From: Thalassoglobus neptunius
GTDB taxonomy: Bacteria > Planctomycetota > Planctomycetia > Planctomycetales > Planctomycetaceae
Length of the DNA: 64,000 nt
NCBI RefSeq assembly: GCF_007859735.1
Contig: NZ_SIHI01000001.1
Span: 1,322,251 to 1,386,250, forward strand
Direction of reading: 5' to 3'
Part shown: positions 9,891 to 17,233 of the stretch, piece by piece
How the letters are laid out: the number at the start of each line of letters is the position of its first letter
How positions within the stretch are numbered: the first letter of the stretch is position 1
Made by a program: the position numbers and the translations under genes
Notes under the pieces: model-generated
Told to the model about the DNA's origin: nothing
The model's database searches: none
The model's input: the letters and a program-made list of their open reading frames with translations, nothing else

Positions 9891-10982
9891 ATGACGACTC
9901 AGTATTTTCTGTGGGATGAGGTCGATAGCAACATCATTGAAGAGTATGACGACAGCTTCGACAGGACCGTTGAATACACACAAGAGCCGGGAATGTACGG
10001 CGGGATTCTCAGTCAGCACCGAAACGGAGCAACTTCCTTTTACCACACCGATGCACTTGGAAGCACAGTTGCGTTGACAGACGAGAGTGAGAACGTCACC
10101 GATACTTACGAGTCCGATGCCTGGGGCAACGAAATCAGCCACTCCGGCACTTCGGAAAACCCATTCCGTTGGAACGGTCAGGCTGGGTACTACTACGATG
10201 AACAGTCGGGGGATTACTACGTCCGCCAGCGAGTTTATCAGCCCACTGTTGCACGGTGGAAATCTGCGGACCCATTGCAGATTTCGAGTTTGGCAGTCAA
10301 TGTCTACATCTACGTAGAAAATCGGCCACCAATTTGGATAGACCCTTCTGGTCTGCAAGCCCAAGATAAGCCGTTTAGTGTGGACATTCGGGCTACTTTT
10401 GAGGACCTAGATAATAAGAAGTGCGGTGACTTCGCTCAAATTGGGTGGATATTCAGGATCAAGGGCGGGGCCAAATTTGAAGGCTACTTCATACAGAAAG
10501 TAGACATTTCGTGTGCGATAAATGATTGCAACGACTGCAACAAAGCACCTCAAAAGTACTCTTTTTACGAGGTGTTTCGAGTTGGCGAAAATGGCAAGAT
10601 GACAGATATCGACGAAGTCACTGTGATTGCTGGAAAGAATTTCGTAATTACAGATCAAGCCAGAGGGGCAGCAATCAACAACAAATGTGGTGAATATGTT
10701 GCCAAAGGTGAAGTCAGGTTCTTCCTGCGAACCGAACAGACAGCCATTGTCGACAACTGGGCCAAAAGGGGAAAATACGGAAAAGGTATGTGTCAAACCA
10801 GTGTTGGAGATTTGCCGTCAAATGCCAACCCGCCAGCATGGTGGAACAATGATCAGTCTGTCAATCTTTTTGCAAGTGCGAGCCGTTCGTTTTCGATCAA
10901 ATGGAATTGCTGTCCATGCGTGTCTGAAAAACCCGATATTGACGCTTCACCACGTCAACAAACCGGAACAAATCAAGATTAG
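9891..10982 (+). CDS. RHS core C-terminus plus variable C-terminal domain
   Basis: A 363-codon frame. Residues 1 to about 150 are the conserved RHS core end: YHTDALGSTVALTD, then GYYYDEQSGDYYVRQRVYQP, ARWKSADP and NVYIYVENRPPIWIDPSGL. The core hallmark is followed by a unique tail of about 210 residues (QAQDKPF to TGTNQD) with ten cysteines, including SCAINDCNDCNK and NCCPCV, and no toxin family that I recognise. In RHS systems this position holds the polymorphic effector. The core is in another frame from the repeats upstream (see 9172-9888). The tail region looks AT-richer than its neighbours. A gene for an exported protein follows after 60 bp. Confidence 0.7.
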   Translation: MTTQYFLWDEVDSNIIEEYDDSFDRTVEYTQEPGMYGGILSQHRNGATSFYHTDALGSTVALTDESENVTDTYESDAWGNEISHSGTSENPFRWNGQAGYYYDEQSGDYYVRQRVYQPTVARWKSADPLQISSLAVNVYIYVENRPPIWIDPSGLQAQDKPFSVDIRATFEDLDNKKCGDFAQIGWIFRIKGGAKFEGYFIQKVDISCAINDCNDCNKAPQKYSFYEVFRVGENGKMTDIDEVTVIAGKNFVITDQARGAAINNKCGEYVAKGEVRFFLRTEQTAIVDNWAKRGKYGKGMCQTSVGDLPSNANPPAWWNNDQSVNLFASASRSFSIKWNCCPCVSEKPDIDASPRQQTGTNQD

Positions 10983-11042
10983 TTCTCGAACCGACTTCGT
11001 AAAATCGTTTTCTCTGTTCGCTTTGTCGATGCAATTAATCAC

Positions 11043-11876
11043 ATGAATTTCGAAACATTTTGTCGAGCTTCTGTATTTTTATTGGTCCTGGTTCTTAACC
11101 GCAGAATCATCGCCGAAGACCCTGAACTTATTTGGGGAAAAGTCGAAAATATTCTTGATTCAAGTTCATGGGACACAAAAGGCGAATTTCTAGTAAGAAT
11201 GGCTTTCCGGCATACCAGCAAGGAAGATTTGACTCGGTTGAGTTCTTCAACAAGCACTAGTATTGCAATTCGAGCGTACTTCGAACAATCAATCAGACTT
11301 GGAACTCCGGAATCTGCCATAGCCTTTGTCGAGAATTGCGAGAGCCATCTTCTGGTCAAGTTTCCACCGTGGGTGAAAATGGCAATTGCAAATGGACGAT
11401 TCCACGAGTCAGAGTTCATTCCAGATTTGGACGGAATTTCGCCGTATCGACCATACCCAACTCGCGAAATTGATCACAATTGGTATGCCGTACATACAGA
11501 AGAAACGAACACATTGAAGCTGAATTCAACTGACGAGCGCCAAGTGTTGCTTCGCAATGTCAACTTCCCCAAAGCTGACGGCCACCTAACGGGTGGGGTT
11601 TCGAATAATCACATGGTTGTTGCAATTCATGGGAATTACCCCGACCAATTTTGCATCCTTTGTGTTGACACCAAAGAGCAACGTGAAATTTGGCGAGCAT
11701 CATGCCGAGACGGTGACAATATACACTTTTATTCTGGACCTTCTTCAATGTTTGTCAGTGTATTGATGAATAACACGCATGTCGTAATAGTGGCGGTGAG
11801 CAGTAGCGGAATGTTTTTGGACGTCAGGGGGATTAAAGATGGAAAGCTGATTGGTCAGTTTTCTTCACTGCTCTAG
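11043..11876 (+). CDS. Hypothetical exported protein downstream of RHS tail
   Basis: A 277-residue protein not recognised as any family. Residues 4-20 are hydrophobic (FLLVLVL preceded by few charges), followed by RRIIAED, so a signal peptide or anchor is plausible. The middle (about 20-130) looks alpha-helical and the rest beta-rich, with VVAIHGNYPDQFCILCVD and VVIVAVSSSGMFLDV. It lies 60 bp after an RHS variable domain on the same strand, where immunity or accessory proteins usually sit, so it is a candidate partner. That role is inferred from position only. Confidence 0.5.
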   Translation: MNFETFCRASVFLLVLVLNRRIIAEDPELIWGKVENILDSSSWDTKGEFLVRMAFRHTSKEDLTRLSSSTSTSIAIRAYFEQSIRLGTPESAIAFVENCESHLLVKFPPWVKMAIANGRFHESEFIPDLDGISPYRPYPTREIDHNWYAVHTEETNTLKLNSTDERQVLLRNVNFPKADGHLTGGVSNNHMVVAIHGNYPDQFCILCVDTKEQREIWRASCRDGDNIHFYSGPSSMFVSVLMNNTHVVIVAVSSSGMFLDVRGIKDGKLIGQFSSLL

Positions 11877-12020
11877 CGAAGTAGGCTCTGCCGCGACTCA
11901 GTTTTGCTCGGTTTGATCTATCGCAGTTAGGCATTGTTTTAAGCGGTCCATTCAATAGATACGCCGACAGGCTTCCCAATCTCATACCATCATGCCGTCT
12001 GGTAGTCCCCCACTATGTAC

Positions 12021-12043
12021 GGGCGGGGTGGCACTGGGGGGGG
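12021..12043 (+). other. G-rich tract with quadruplex potential
   Basis: GGGCGGGG, seven bases, then eight consecutive Gs (12036-12043), in a 250-bp non-coding gap (11877-12125). Four runs of at least three G can be formed. The surrounding sequence differs in composition from both sides and may mark a junction between the RHS segment and the integrase module. Confidence 0.35.
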
Positions 12044-12125
12044 CCGGCGAAATAGTGAGTGAGTTTAGGGTGCCGCTGGTTGTGCTAGTGCTTTTGTGAG
12101 ACGATTGCCTAATGGAAATCTCGCT

Positions 12126-12359
12126 TCATTCCTCGGGAACCACGATCGTTTCTGAGATGCGGACGTTGCCAGTTTGAGACGTTTCTACGATAGCCCGAGC
12201 CCGTTTGCGTCCAATGGCAAGAAGCCATTGTTGAACCGACGAGAACCCTTCGAGAAACGCAGTTCGTTCGAACAACGCTGAATCGTCATCCGTACATCGA
12301 ATTCCGTAGTAAACCCCAGATTGTTTCGTTGAGGTTTTTGTTTTTGCCTTTTTTGCCAT
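12126..12359 (-). CDS. Small basic protein, possible ribbon-helix-helix-like
   Basis: A 77-residue protein from an ATG at 12359 (a TTG at 12371 would add four residues). The N-terminus is Lys/Thr-rich (MAKKAKTKTSTKQSG). The middle YGIRCTDDDSALFERTAFLEGFSSVQQWLLAIGRKRARAIVE alternates like a short beta-strand plus two helices, as in ribbon-helix-helix antitoxins of the DUF1778/TacA type. This is a resemblance only. It is divergent from the next gene and sits at the edge of the integrase module, where a regulator or orphan antitoxin would be expected. Confidence 0.45.
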   Translation of the reverse strand: MAKKAKTKTSTKQSGVYYGIRCTDDDSALFERTAFLEGFSSVQQWLLAIGRKRARAIVETSQTGNVRISETIVVPEE

Positions 12360-12520
12360 TTGCTGATTCAAAGGTTTGGAGCAATCAAATTCAACCTAAA
12401 GGGCTGTCGACCGAGAAAGAATTGAACTTTAGGTTTCTATAGACAACTATTGACATCTTGAGTGGCGTCCCCTACAACTCCTGTCATCAGCATTCAATGA
12501 AAGCCGAGAGCCCTGAAACG

Positions 12521-12562
12521 ACAAGAGACCCCGAGAGATGTTCTCCCGAGGCCTCTTGTTTT
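12521..12562 (+). terminator. Terminator-like hairpin within island
   Basis: Eighteen-base arms ACAAGAGACCCCGAGAGA and TCTCCCGAGGCCTCTTGT pair at 15 of 18 positions around a 3-nt loop and are followed by TTTT. It precedes the gene at 12626 by 64 bp, so it could be an attenuator or a terminator inherited with the element. Confidence 0.5.
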
Positions 12563-12625
12563 CTAGTCCCACTGCCTGCAATCTGGTGCAAAAAGGATTT
12601 GCAGGCCAAGAGAGAGCATTGTGAC

Positions 12626-13030
12626 ATGGACACGCTACTTGAAGCAACTCAGACTGTGAACATTGAATCTAATAAACCTGAACAAGGAACCACAATTCCC
12701 TCAGGTTCGTCCGTGGATGAGATTCTACAAAGGCATTTCGAGGACGGGGTCATTGACCACGACTTTTTCGGGGTGGCCTTTGGAGTTGGTATCGAATGGT
12801 CAAGGAGGGAAATCGGCGAAACTCTTCGCATCCTTGCCGGAAGGTTTTTCTCAGCAGCCAAGGAGATCGACGGGGGAAGTTCTGAGTTGTGCGAAATCAA
12901 CCGGAATGAGCATCTTTTTGGCGTAGAGGGAACTGACCCCGATGTCTGCATCTTGGTCTACAACGCCGACGATTCGGCAAAAGCCCGGTTACAGGCCCAG
13001 GCGGCAATTGAGGTCCTGAGAGCTTCTTGA
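12626..13030 (+). CDS. Hypothetical protein of integrase module
   Basis: A 134-residue protein that I do not recognise. The start is the ATG at 12626, with AGAGAG about 10 nt upstream; longer frames from 12458 would read through the hairpin at 12521-12562. It is acidic, with a hydrophobic segment FFGVAFGVGIEW in the middle that is too short for a confident membrane helix, and a DPDVCILVYN strand-like segment near the C-terminus. It appears to begin a short + strand cluster ending in the integrase. Confidence 0.45.
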   Translation: MDTLLEATQTVNIESNKPEQGTTIPSGSSVDEILQRHFEDGVIDHDFFGVAFGVGIEWSRREIGETLRILAGRFFSAAKEIDGGSSELCEINRNEHLFGVEGTDPDVCILVYNADDSAKARLQAQAAIEVLRAS

Positions 13031-13140
13031 GGCGGTGCTCACAGTTGACAGCAGGTTCATCGCCACTCGTTCCCCTTCAAGGTTTCACCCCCAATGAGAC
13101 CTCGGAGGGGATTTTGTTTTTAGCCAACAAGGCCTGCTCA

Positions 13141-13476
13141 ATGAGTCCAGAATCTCAGAGCGAACTCAGCAAGATTAGTGAAAACCTCTCTCGGCTCACG
13201 TCGGCGGTTGAACTCTTGGTTGAGTCCCATTTGCCGAAACCTAGGCCAATCGATCTCCTCGGAGACATGAGCAAGGAGGAAATCGCCATTATTTTGGTCG
13301 CTCGGGGATGGAGCGGCACAAAGAAAGAATTGGCAGAAAATCTTGGTGTCGGCTATTCCACTCTAAGGAGCTGGCCCTCCTTCTCTAGGGTTTGGAATAC
13401 GATCAAGTCTGGGGAGAGGCTTGGAGAGATTGTTAGAAAGCAAAACGGAAAAGGGCAAAAGATTCATGATCTTTGA
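13141..13476 (+). CDS. Small putative helix-turn-helix protein
   Basis: A 111-residue protein from the ATG at 13141; the frame continues upstream without a conserved start. Residues 1-35 (SELSKISENLSRLTSAVELLVE) look like a coiled coil. Residues 55-85 (GTKKELAENLGVGYSTLRSWPSF) look like a helix-turn-helix of the phage-regulator type. It overlaps the next gene by 11 bp, so the two are likely translated together. A DNA-binding regulatory role is inferred from the HTH-like segment. Confidence 0.5.
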   Translation: MSPESQSELSKISENLSRLTSAVELLVESHLPKPRPIDLLGDMSKEEIAIILVARGWSGTKKELAENLGVGYSTLRSWPSFSRVWNTIKSGERLGEIVRKQNGKGQKIHDL

Positions 13477-14059
13477 GAACAATGCAGCCGGTTCAAAATT
13501 TCCAAAGTGGGTTTGGTGGCTCGGATTAGGAGTTGCCGTTTCCTGGCTTCTGGTCTCACCAGTTATTCGATGGTTGTCGTGTGATTGGTCAGAAGCCGGC
13601 ACGATTGGTGATTCTTTTGGGGCAGTGAATGCTCTGTTCTCCGGTCTGGCTTTCGTTGGCCTGATATACACGATTCTTCTTCAGTCGAAACAACTTGCTC
13701 AGAACAGTGAAGTTCTGGAGATGCAGCGAGAAGAATTAGGTCTGCAAAGAGAGGAATTGAAACTTACTCGGGAGGAGCTCGCGAAGAGTGCAGTAGCGCA
13801 AGTTAAGTCGTCGGAGATCACTCGAACAATTGCAATTCTCAACGCGAATTCAATCCTTCTCGAATTTCACAAATTGGCAGCAGATAGAATGGTGGGAGGA
13901 CATGGTTCAACCTGGAAAACTCGAATGCAATACAGGGGAGATGAGGAGGGGCGATTACAAGCCAAGTATCACTTAGAAAAGTCGATCGAAATTTCTGACG
14001 AAATTTCTACGCTCCTCGAGGATTTGAATTCCAAATCGACTGAGAATCCCAGTACGTGA
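13466..14059 (+). CDS. Two-helix membrane protein with coiled coil, defence-like architecture
   Basis: A 197-residue protein. Two membrane helices (WVWWLGLGVAVSWLLVSPVI near 12-32 and AVNALFSGLAFVGLIYTILL near 53-74) are followed by a heptad-rich coiled coil built from QREEL-type repeats (EMQREELGLQREELKLTREEL). The GTIGDSFGAVNALFSGLAF block recurs in many bacterial membrane proteins of unknown function, some annotated as putative phage abortive-infection proteins. Start ATG 13466 overlaps the preceding gene. Position before an integrase fits cargo of a mobile element. A defence role is only a possibility. Confidence 0.55.
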   Translation: MIFENNAAGSKFPKWVWWLGLGVAVSWLLVSPVIRWLSCDWSEAGTIGDSFGAVNALFSGLAFVGLIYTILLQSKQLAQNSEVLEMQREELGLQREELKLTREELAKSAVAQVKSSEITRTIAILNANSILLEFHKLAADRMVGGHGSTWKTRMQYRGDEEGRLQAKYHLEKSIEISDEISTLLEDLNSKSTENPST

Positions 14060-14104
14060 AATTGAATAGCTGAACACCGATTCATACGGAGCAAAAAAGA
14101 CTGA

Positions 14105-15403
14105 ATGGCAACTTTAGACAGGTACAAAGCCGGTTGGCGGATTCGATTTGTTGACGGTTCCGGGAAGCGAAAATCCGTTTATCCGGGAGTCATGCCAAAG
14201 AAGAACGCCGAGGAGATCAAGCGACACATTGAAACGCTGGTCGCGGCTCGCCACTCCGGAACCTCAATGCCGTTGCATACGGCATTATGGCTCAGCACTT
14301 GTGCCGACTCACTCAAAGAGAAACTGCACAAGCTGGACCTGATCGAAGCTCCTCGCGAGGAGGCCGCTACACTCTCATTGCAGGATCTTTGCCGGCAATT
14401 TATCGATTCCCGATCGGACGTCAAAAGATCGTCGAAGCTTGTCTGGGGCCGATGTCTCAAACTGTTGATGAAATGCTTCGATGGCTCCCGATTGATCGAT
14501 TCGTTTACGATCGGCGATGCCAAAGACTTTCGGAACTTTCTCTTGGCGGACGGAAAAAGCGAGAACACGGCTCGCAAGATGTGTTCTGTCGCCTCCCAGT
14601 TCTTTGCAGACGCCGTTGACAGGGAACTCATCGCCAAGAATCCGTTCCGAGTGAAATCCATACCGAGAACCGTTCTCGCGAATCGGAAAAGAGATCACTT
14701 CATCACGCGAAAGGTGTCCGAGAAGATCCTGGAAGCTTGTCCCGATGAGGATTGGAGGCTCATCTTCTCGTTGGCTCGGTTCGGCGGGCTCCGGTGTCCC
14801 TCGGAAATCGAGGCCCTTAAATGGGAGCATGTTCTCTGGGATCAGGATAAGCTGGTCGTTCCGAGCCCGAAGACTGAGCATCATGAGGGGAAGGAAGAAC
14901 GGATCATTCCTCTATTCCCAGAGCTCCGGGAAGCCTTGGAACGGGCGTCCAAATGGTCCGGAGCCGATTCCGTTTGGGTTCTGCCGATTCGCTCCAGGCA
15001 CTCCAACTACGGAGTGAAGATGAAGCGAATTCTCATGGAGGCCGGCATCCAGTCCTGGCCCAAGATCTTCCATAACCTCCGAGCCACTCGGGAAACGGAG
15101 CTCCTGGAGGAATTCCCGATTCACGTTGTCTGCCAATGGATCGGCAATTCAGCCCTCATTGCAGCCAGACACTATCTTCAAGTGACAGATGATCACTACG
15201 AGAAGGCCTCCACGGCAGACCACAAAGCAGACCAGAACACGACGGAACAGGAAGGAATTGAGCGGAACTCAGAGGAGAGCAAGATTGAAAGAGACGGCAA
15301 TAATCTTGCGAAACCGCTTAGAAATCGCGAGAAGCGAGAAAAGAGAAATGGACGTTACAGGACTCGAACCTGTGACCTCTTCCGTGTGAAGGAAGCGCGC
15401 TAG
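14105..15403 (+). CDS. Tyrosine recombinase/integrase
   Basis: A 432-codon phage-type integrase. The N-terminal third is a SAM-like core-binding domain, including LQDLCRQFIDSR and ENTARKMCSVASQFF. The catalytic set is visible: Arg in FGGLRCPSEIEALKW, Lys in SPKTEHHEGKEE, His-x-x-Arg in FHNLRATRETEL, and the Tyr in AARHYLQVTDDHY. It catalyses site-specific DNA integration and excision. The last residues (NGRYRTRTCDLFRVKEAR) are encoded by the antisense of a tRNA-Val gene, so the reading frame enters the attachment site. This strongly suggests integration at the 3' end of that tRNA. I found no second copy of the tRNA end within the island. Confidence 0.9.
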   Translation: MATLDRYKAGWRIRFVDGSGKRKSVYPGVMPKKNAEEIKRHIETLVAARHSGTSMPLHTALWLSTCADSLKEKLHKLDLIEAPREEAATLSLQDLCRQFIDSRSDVKRSSKLVWGRCLKLLMKCFDGSRLIDSFTIGDAKDFRNFLLADGKSENTARKMCSVASQFFADAVDRELIAKNPFRVKSIPRTVLANRKRDHFITRKVSEKILEACPDEDWRLIFSLARFGGLRCPSEIEALKWEHVLWDQDKLVVPSPKTEHHEGKEERIIPLFPELREALERASKWSGADSVWVLPIRSRHSNYGVKMKRILMEAGIQSWPKIFHNLRATRETELLEEFPIHVVCQWIGNSALIAARHYLQVTDDHYEKASTADHKADQNTTEQEGIERNSEESKIERDGNNLAKPLRNREKREKRNGRYRTRTCDLFRVKEAR

Positions 15404-15422
15404 CCAGCTGCGCCAAACGTCC
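15349..15422 (-). tRNA. tRNA-Val (anticodon CAC)
   Basis: The minus strand folds as a complete 74-nt cloverleaf: acceptor GGACGTT/AACGTCC, D-stem GCGC/GCGC, anticodon stem CTTCC/GGAAG with loop TTCACAC (anticodon CAC), T-stem ACAGG/CCTGT with loop TTCGAGT, and discriminator A. No CCA is encoded. The 3' end points at the integrase module, and the integrase frame overlaps 55 bp of the tRNA gene in antisense. Confidence 0.97.
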
Positions 15423-15609
15423 GGGGCGGGTATTTTGATGATGACAAGTGAGTTCTGCAAGCGAGTTGTGCCTTCTGGGGCCGCTTCTTCTTGGGTTTGC
15501 AGTGATTCGTTGGAGTTAACGGGTTGGAGCCGATGTAGAACGGTCCACTCAGGTGCTCAGGTCGGGGCTGTGTGGCTGGATCAAGAGCGTGCTCAGATTG
15601 TTGGGCGTG

Positions 15610-15794
15610 TTAGCGGTCTGTGTTTTCTTCGGGTGGCAGCAGGCCGCGCCAGTCTGCGATGTAAAGTTGGCTTGATCCGTCCTCGGTTCGAGATGATGTC
15701 CACATCAGCTTCTTTCCGTCCGGGCTGAAAACGGGCAAGACGTCTGCTTTCTCGTGGGTGGTAATTCGTGTGACTTCTCCAGCTGTCACTGATT
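15610..15794 (-). pseudogene. C-terminal fragment of TolB/PD40 beta-propeller protein
   Basis: Reading leftwards, the codons give SVTAGEVTRITTHEKADVLP, then VFSPDGKKLMWTSSRTEDG and SQLYIADW, ending at TAA 15612-15610. This is the typical C-terminus of the WD40-like PD40 propeller protein whose N-terminal part is encoded at 15908-16582. The two parts are separated by about 113 bp of unrelated sequence, and about 40 expected residues are missing. The fragment has no start of its own that makes sense. Confidence 0.65.
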
Positions 15795-15907
15795 CTTCGT
15801 TGTATTGAAGGTTCCGCCTACGGCTCCACCTTCTCCTCCACTCCAGCACACTGACTTACTTACCTAACCCCAACTCTCATAAGCCTGGTTCAAACTTCGG
15901 GGGCATT
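15795..15907. other. Foreign segment interrupting the PD40 gene
   Basis: Between the two coherent parts of the propeller gene lies sequence with no PD40 similarity in any frame. It contains GGTTCCGCCTACGGCTCCACC, whose CCGCCTACGGC core is partly palindromic, and several stops. It replaces the expected coding sequence rather than only adding to it. Origin unknown; the tRNA-Val integration site is about 370 bp away. Confidence 0.5.
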
Positions 15908-16582
15908 TCACACTGTCTGGAGGTCATCGGTCAACTGAATCTCGGTCTTCCCGTCGACGGAAACGAGATAAAGCTGCAGCATGTGTTCTTCTTCGCGATC
16001 GCTTCGAAAGAGGACCCAATTGTCGTCAGGAGAGAAGAACGGTCCGCCATCGTAGCCGTCCTGGTTGACGATCTGGCGGACATTCGTGCCATCCGAATTC
16101 ATGATATAGAGGTCGGGGTCACCGTCTCGCGTTGATGTGAATACGATCTGTTTTCCGTCGTGTGAGTAACTCGCTTCTGCGTCGTATCCGCCGGCAGCAG
16201 CGAGATCGCGGGCTTCTTTTTCGATTGCAGCGATATCTGGATTCGTGTGAGCGGAGGAGAACAGAAGGGATTCCCCATCCGGAGAAAAGTAGGCACACGT
16301 CGTTCGTCCGAGTCCGGGGCTGACGCGCACAGGCGTCTTTTCATCAAGTGCCTGGACATAGATTTGATAGAAGGGATAACCGACGGAAAACGCTTGAAAC
16401 GCAATCGTCTGGCCGTCCGGAGAAAAATATCCCTCCCCTGCACGTGGGAGCCCAAATGTGACCCGCTGAATGTTGTCGAGGTATTTCGTCTCTTCAGGAG
16501 TTGCGGATTCCTGCCCAAAGCAAATTGCAGAACATGTGCAAAGTGTTGTCAGAAGCATGAGAGATCGACGGATCATGAGCAT
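15908..16582 (-). CDS. TolB-like PD40 beta-propeller protein, truncated, secreted
   Basis: These 224 codons carry a signal peptide (residues 1 to about 23, MLMIRRSLMLLTTLCTCSAI...) and four PD40/WD40-like blades marked by FSPDG or SPDD: GYFSPDGQTIAFQA, AYFSPDGESLLFSS, ASYSHDGKQIVFTS, PFFSPDDNWVLFRS. The reading ends in TGA right after LTDDLQTV, where complete relatives continue. The C-terminal blade is found in another frame at 15610-15794. The family is periplasmic and often paired with peptidase or surface-interaction functions. Probably inactive as a full propeller; a truncated product could still be made. Confidence 0.65.
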   Translation of the reverse strand: MLMIRRSLMLLTTLCTCSAICFGQESATPEETKYLDNIQRVTFGLPRAGEGYFSPDGQTIAFQAFSVGYPFYQIYVQALDEKTPVRVSPGLGRTTCAYFSPDGESLLFSSAHTNPDIAAIEKEARDLAAAGGYDAEASYSHDGKQIVFTSTRDGDPDLYIMNSDGTNVRQIVNQDGYDGGPFFSPDDNWVLFRSDREEEHMLQLYLVSVDGKTEIQLTDDLQTV

Positions 16583-16751
16583 CTCTTTCAGCAGCTTGAA
16601 TCGTGGAATCGTTTCTCTCGAACAGGGCGAGTGCTTGGGAAGTTTTCGGTTCCTCGCTCAACGCTCGCCCGAGAGTGTTGGAATCGGTTCAATTATAGGT
16701 GCGGACGAATTTCTGAGGTAGTTGCCATGGGCTGTCTTTAGTTCAGCGCAT

Positions 16752-16790
16752 GAAAAAACTCCGACTGCTGAGTGGTCAGCAGACGGAGTT
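16752..16790 (-). terminator. Terminator after rpmA
   Basis: A 15-bp nearly perfect stem AACTCCGACTGCTGA/TCAGCAGACGGAGTT (one A-A mismatch) with a GTGG loop. On the minus strand it is followed by TTTTTT (16758-16753), matching the end of the rplM-rpsI-rpmA unit. Confidence 0.9.
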
Positions 16791-16875
16791 ATGAAATCAG
16801 ATTTCCTGCGACTGTTGTCTCGCGAATGACTGAGGCGCGATGACGGAGTCTTCGTCGCAAAAAATGGAACTCAAT

Positions 16876-17145
16876 CTAGTTGGACTCTGCAACAGCTTCT
16901 TCTGTAACTGCAACGTTCATGCGACGACCGTTGCGATCGAAGAATACAGTCCCGTCAACGAGTGCGAACAGGGTGTAATCGCGGCCCATTCCGACGTTTT
17001 TGCCGGGGTGCCATTTTGTTCCGCACTGTCGAGCAAGGATGTTTCCAGCAATGACAGATTGTCCGCCAAACTTCTTGATTCCACGTCGCTTGGCGTTTGA
17101 ATCGCGACCGTTGCGAGTAGAACCCTGTCCCTTTTTATGTGCCAT
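16876..17145 (-). CDS. rpmA: 50S ribosomal protein bL27
   Basis: An 89-residue bL27. It begins [20 protein letters not shown], the standard N-terminus reaching the peptidyl-transferase centre, followed by [14 protein letters not shown] and [24 protein letters not shown]. The N-terminus lacks the extra leader cleaved in Firmicutes. It is the last gene of an rplM-rpsI-rpmA cluster, whereas rpmA usually lies beside rplU in bacteria. The terminator at 16752-16790 follows. Confidence 0.97.
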   Translation of the reverse strand: MAHKKGQGSTRNGRDSNAKRRGIKKFGGQSVIAGNILARQCGTKWHPGKNVGMGRDYTLFALVDGTVFFDRNGRRMNVAVTEEAVAESN

Positions 17146-17233
17146 GCCACTACCTCAATGAAATCTTTGTCCGCAATGGACAATCCGTTGTAACGTTGTG
17201 AGTCTGAACCGCAAGCAAGGTGGTTGTGAACGA

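Noticed and set aside
8300-15348. Second attachment site (copy of the tRNA-Val 3' end) bounding the island
   Set aside because: I searched for gacgttacaggactcgaac-like sequence and found no match; a short TGGACGT near 11819 is within coding sequence and too short.
15269-15460. Minus-strand frame of 63 codons across the tRNA (WRSWLARFLHTEEVTGSSPVTS)
   Set aside because: This is the well-known spurious translation of a tRNA gene; the cloverleaf at 15349-15422 explains the sequence.
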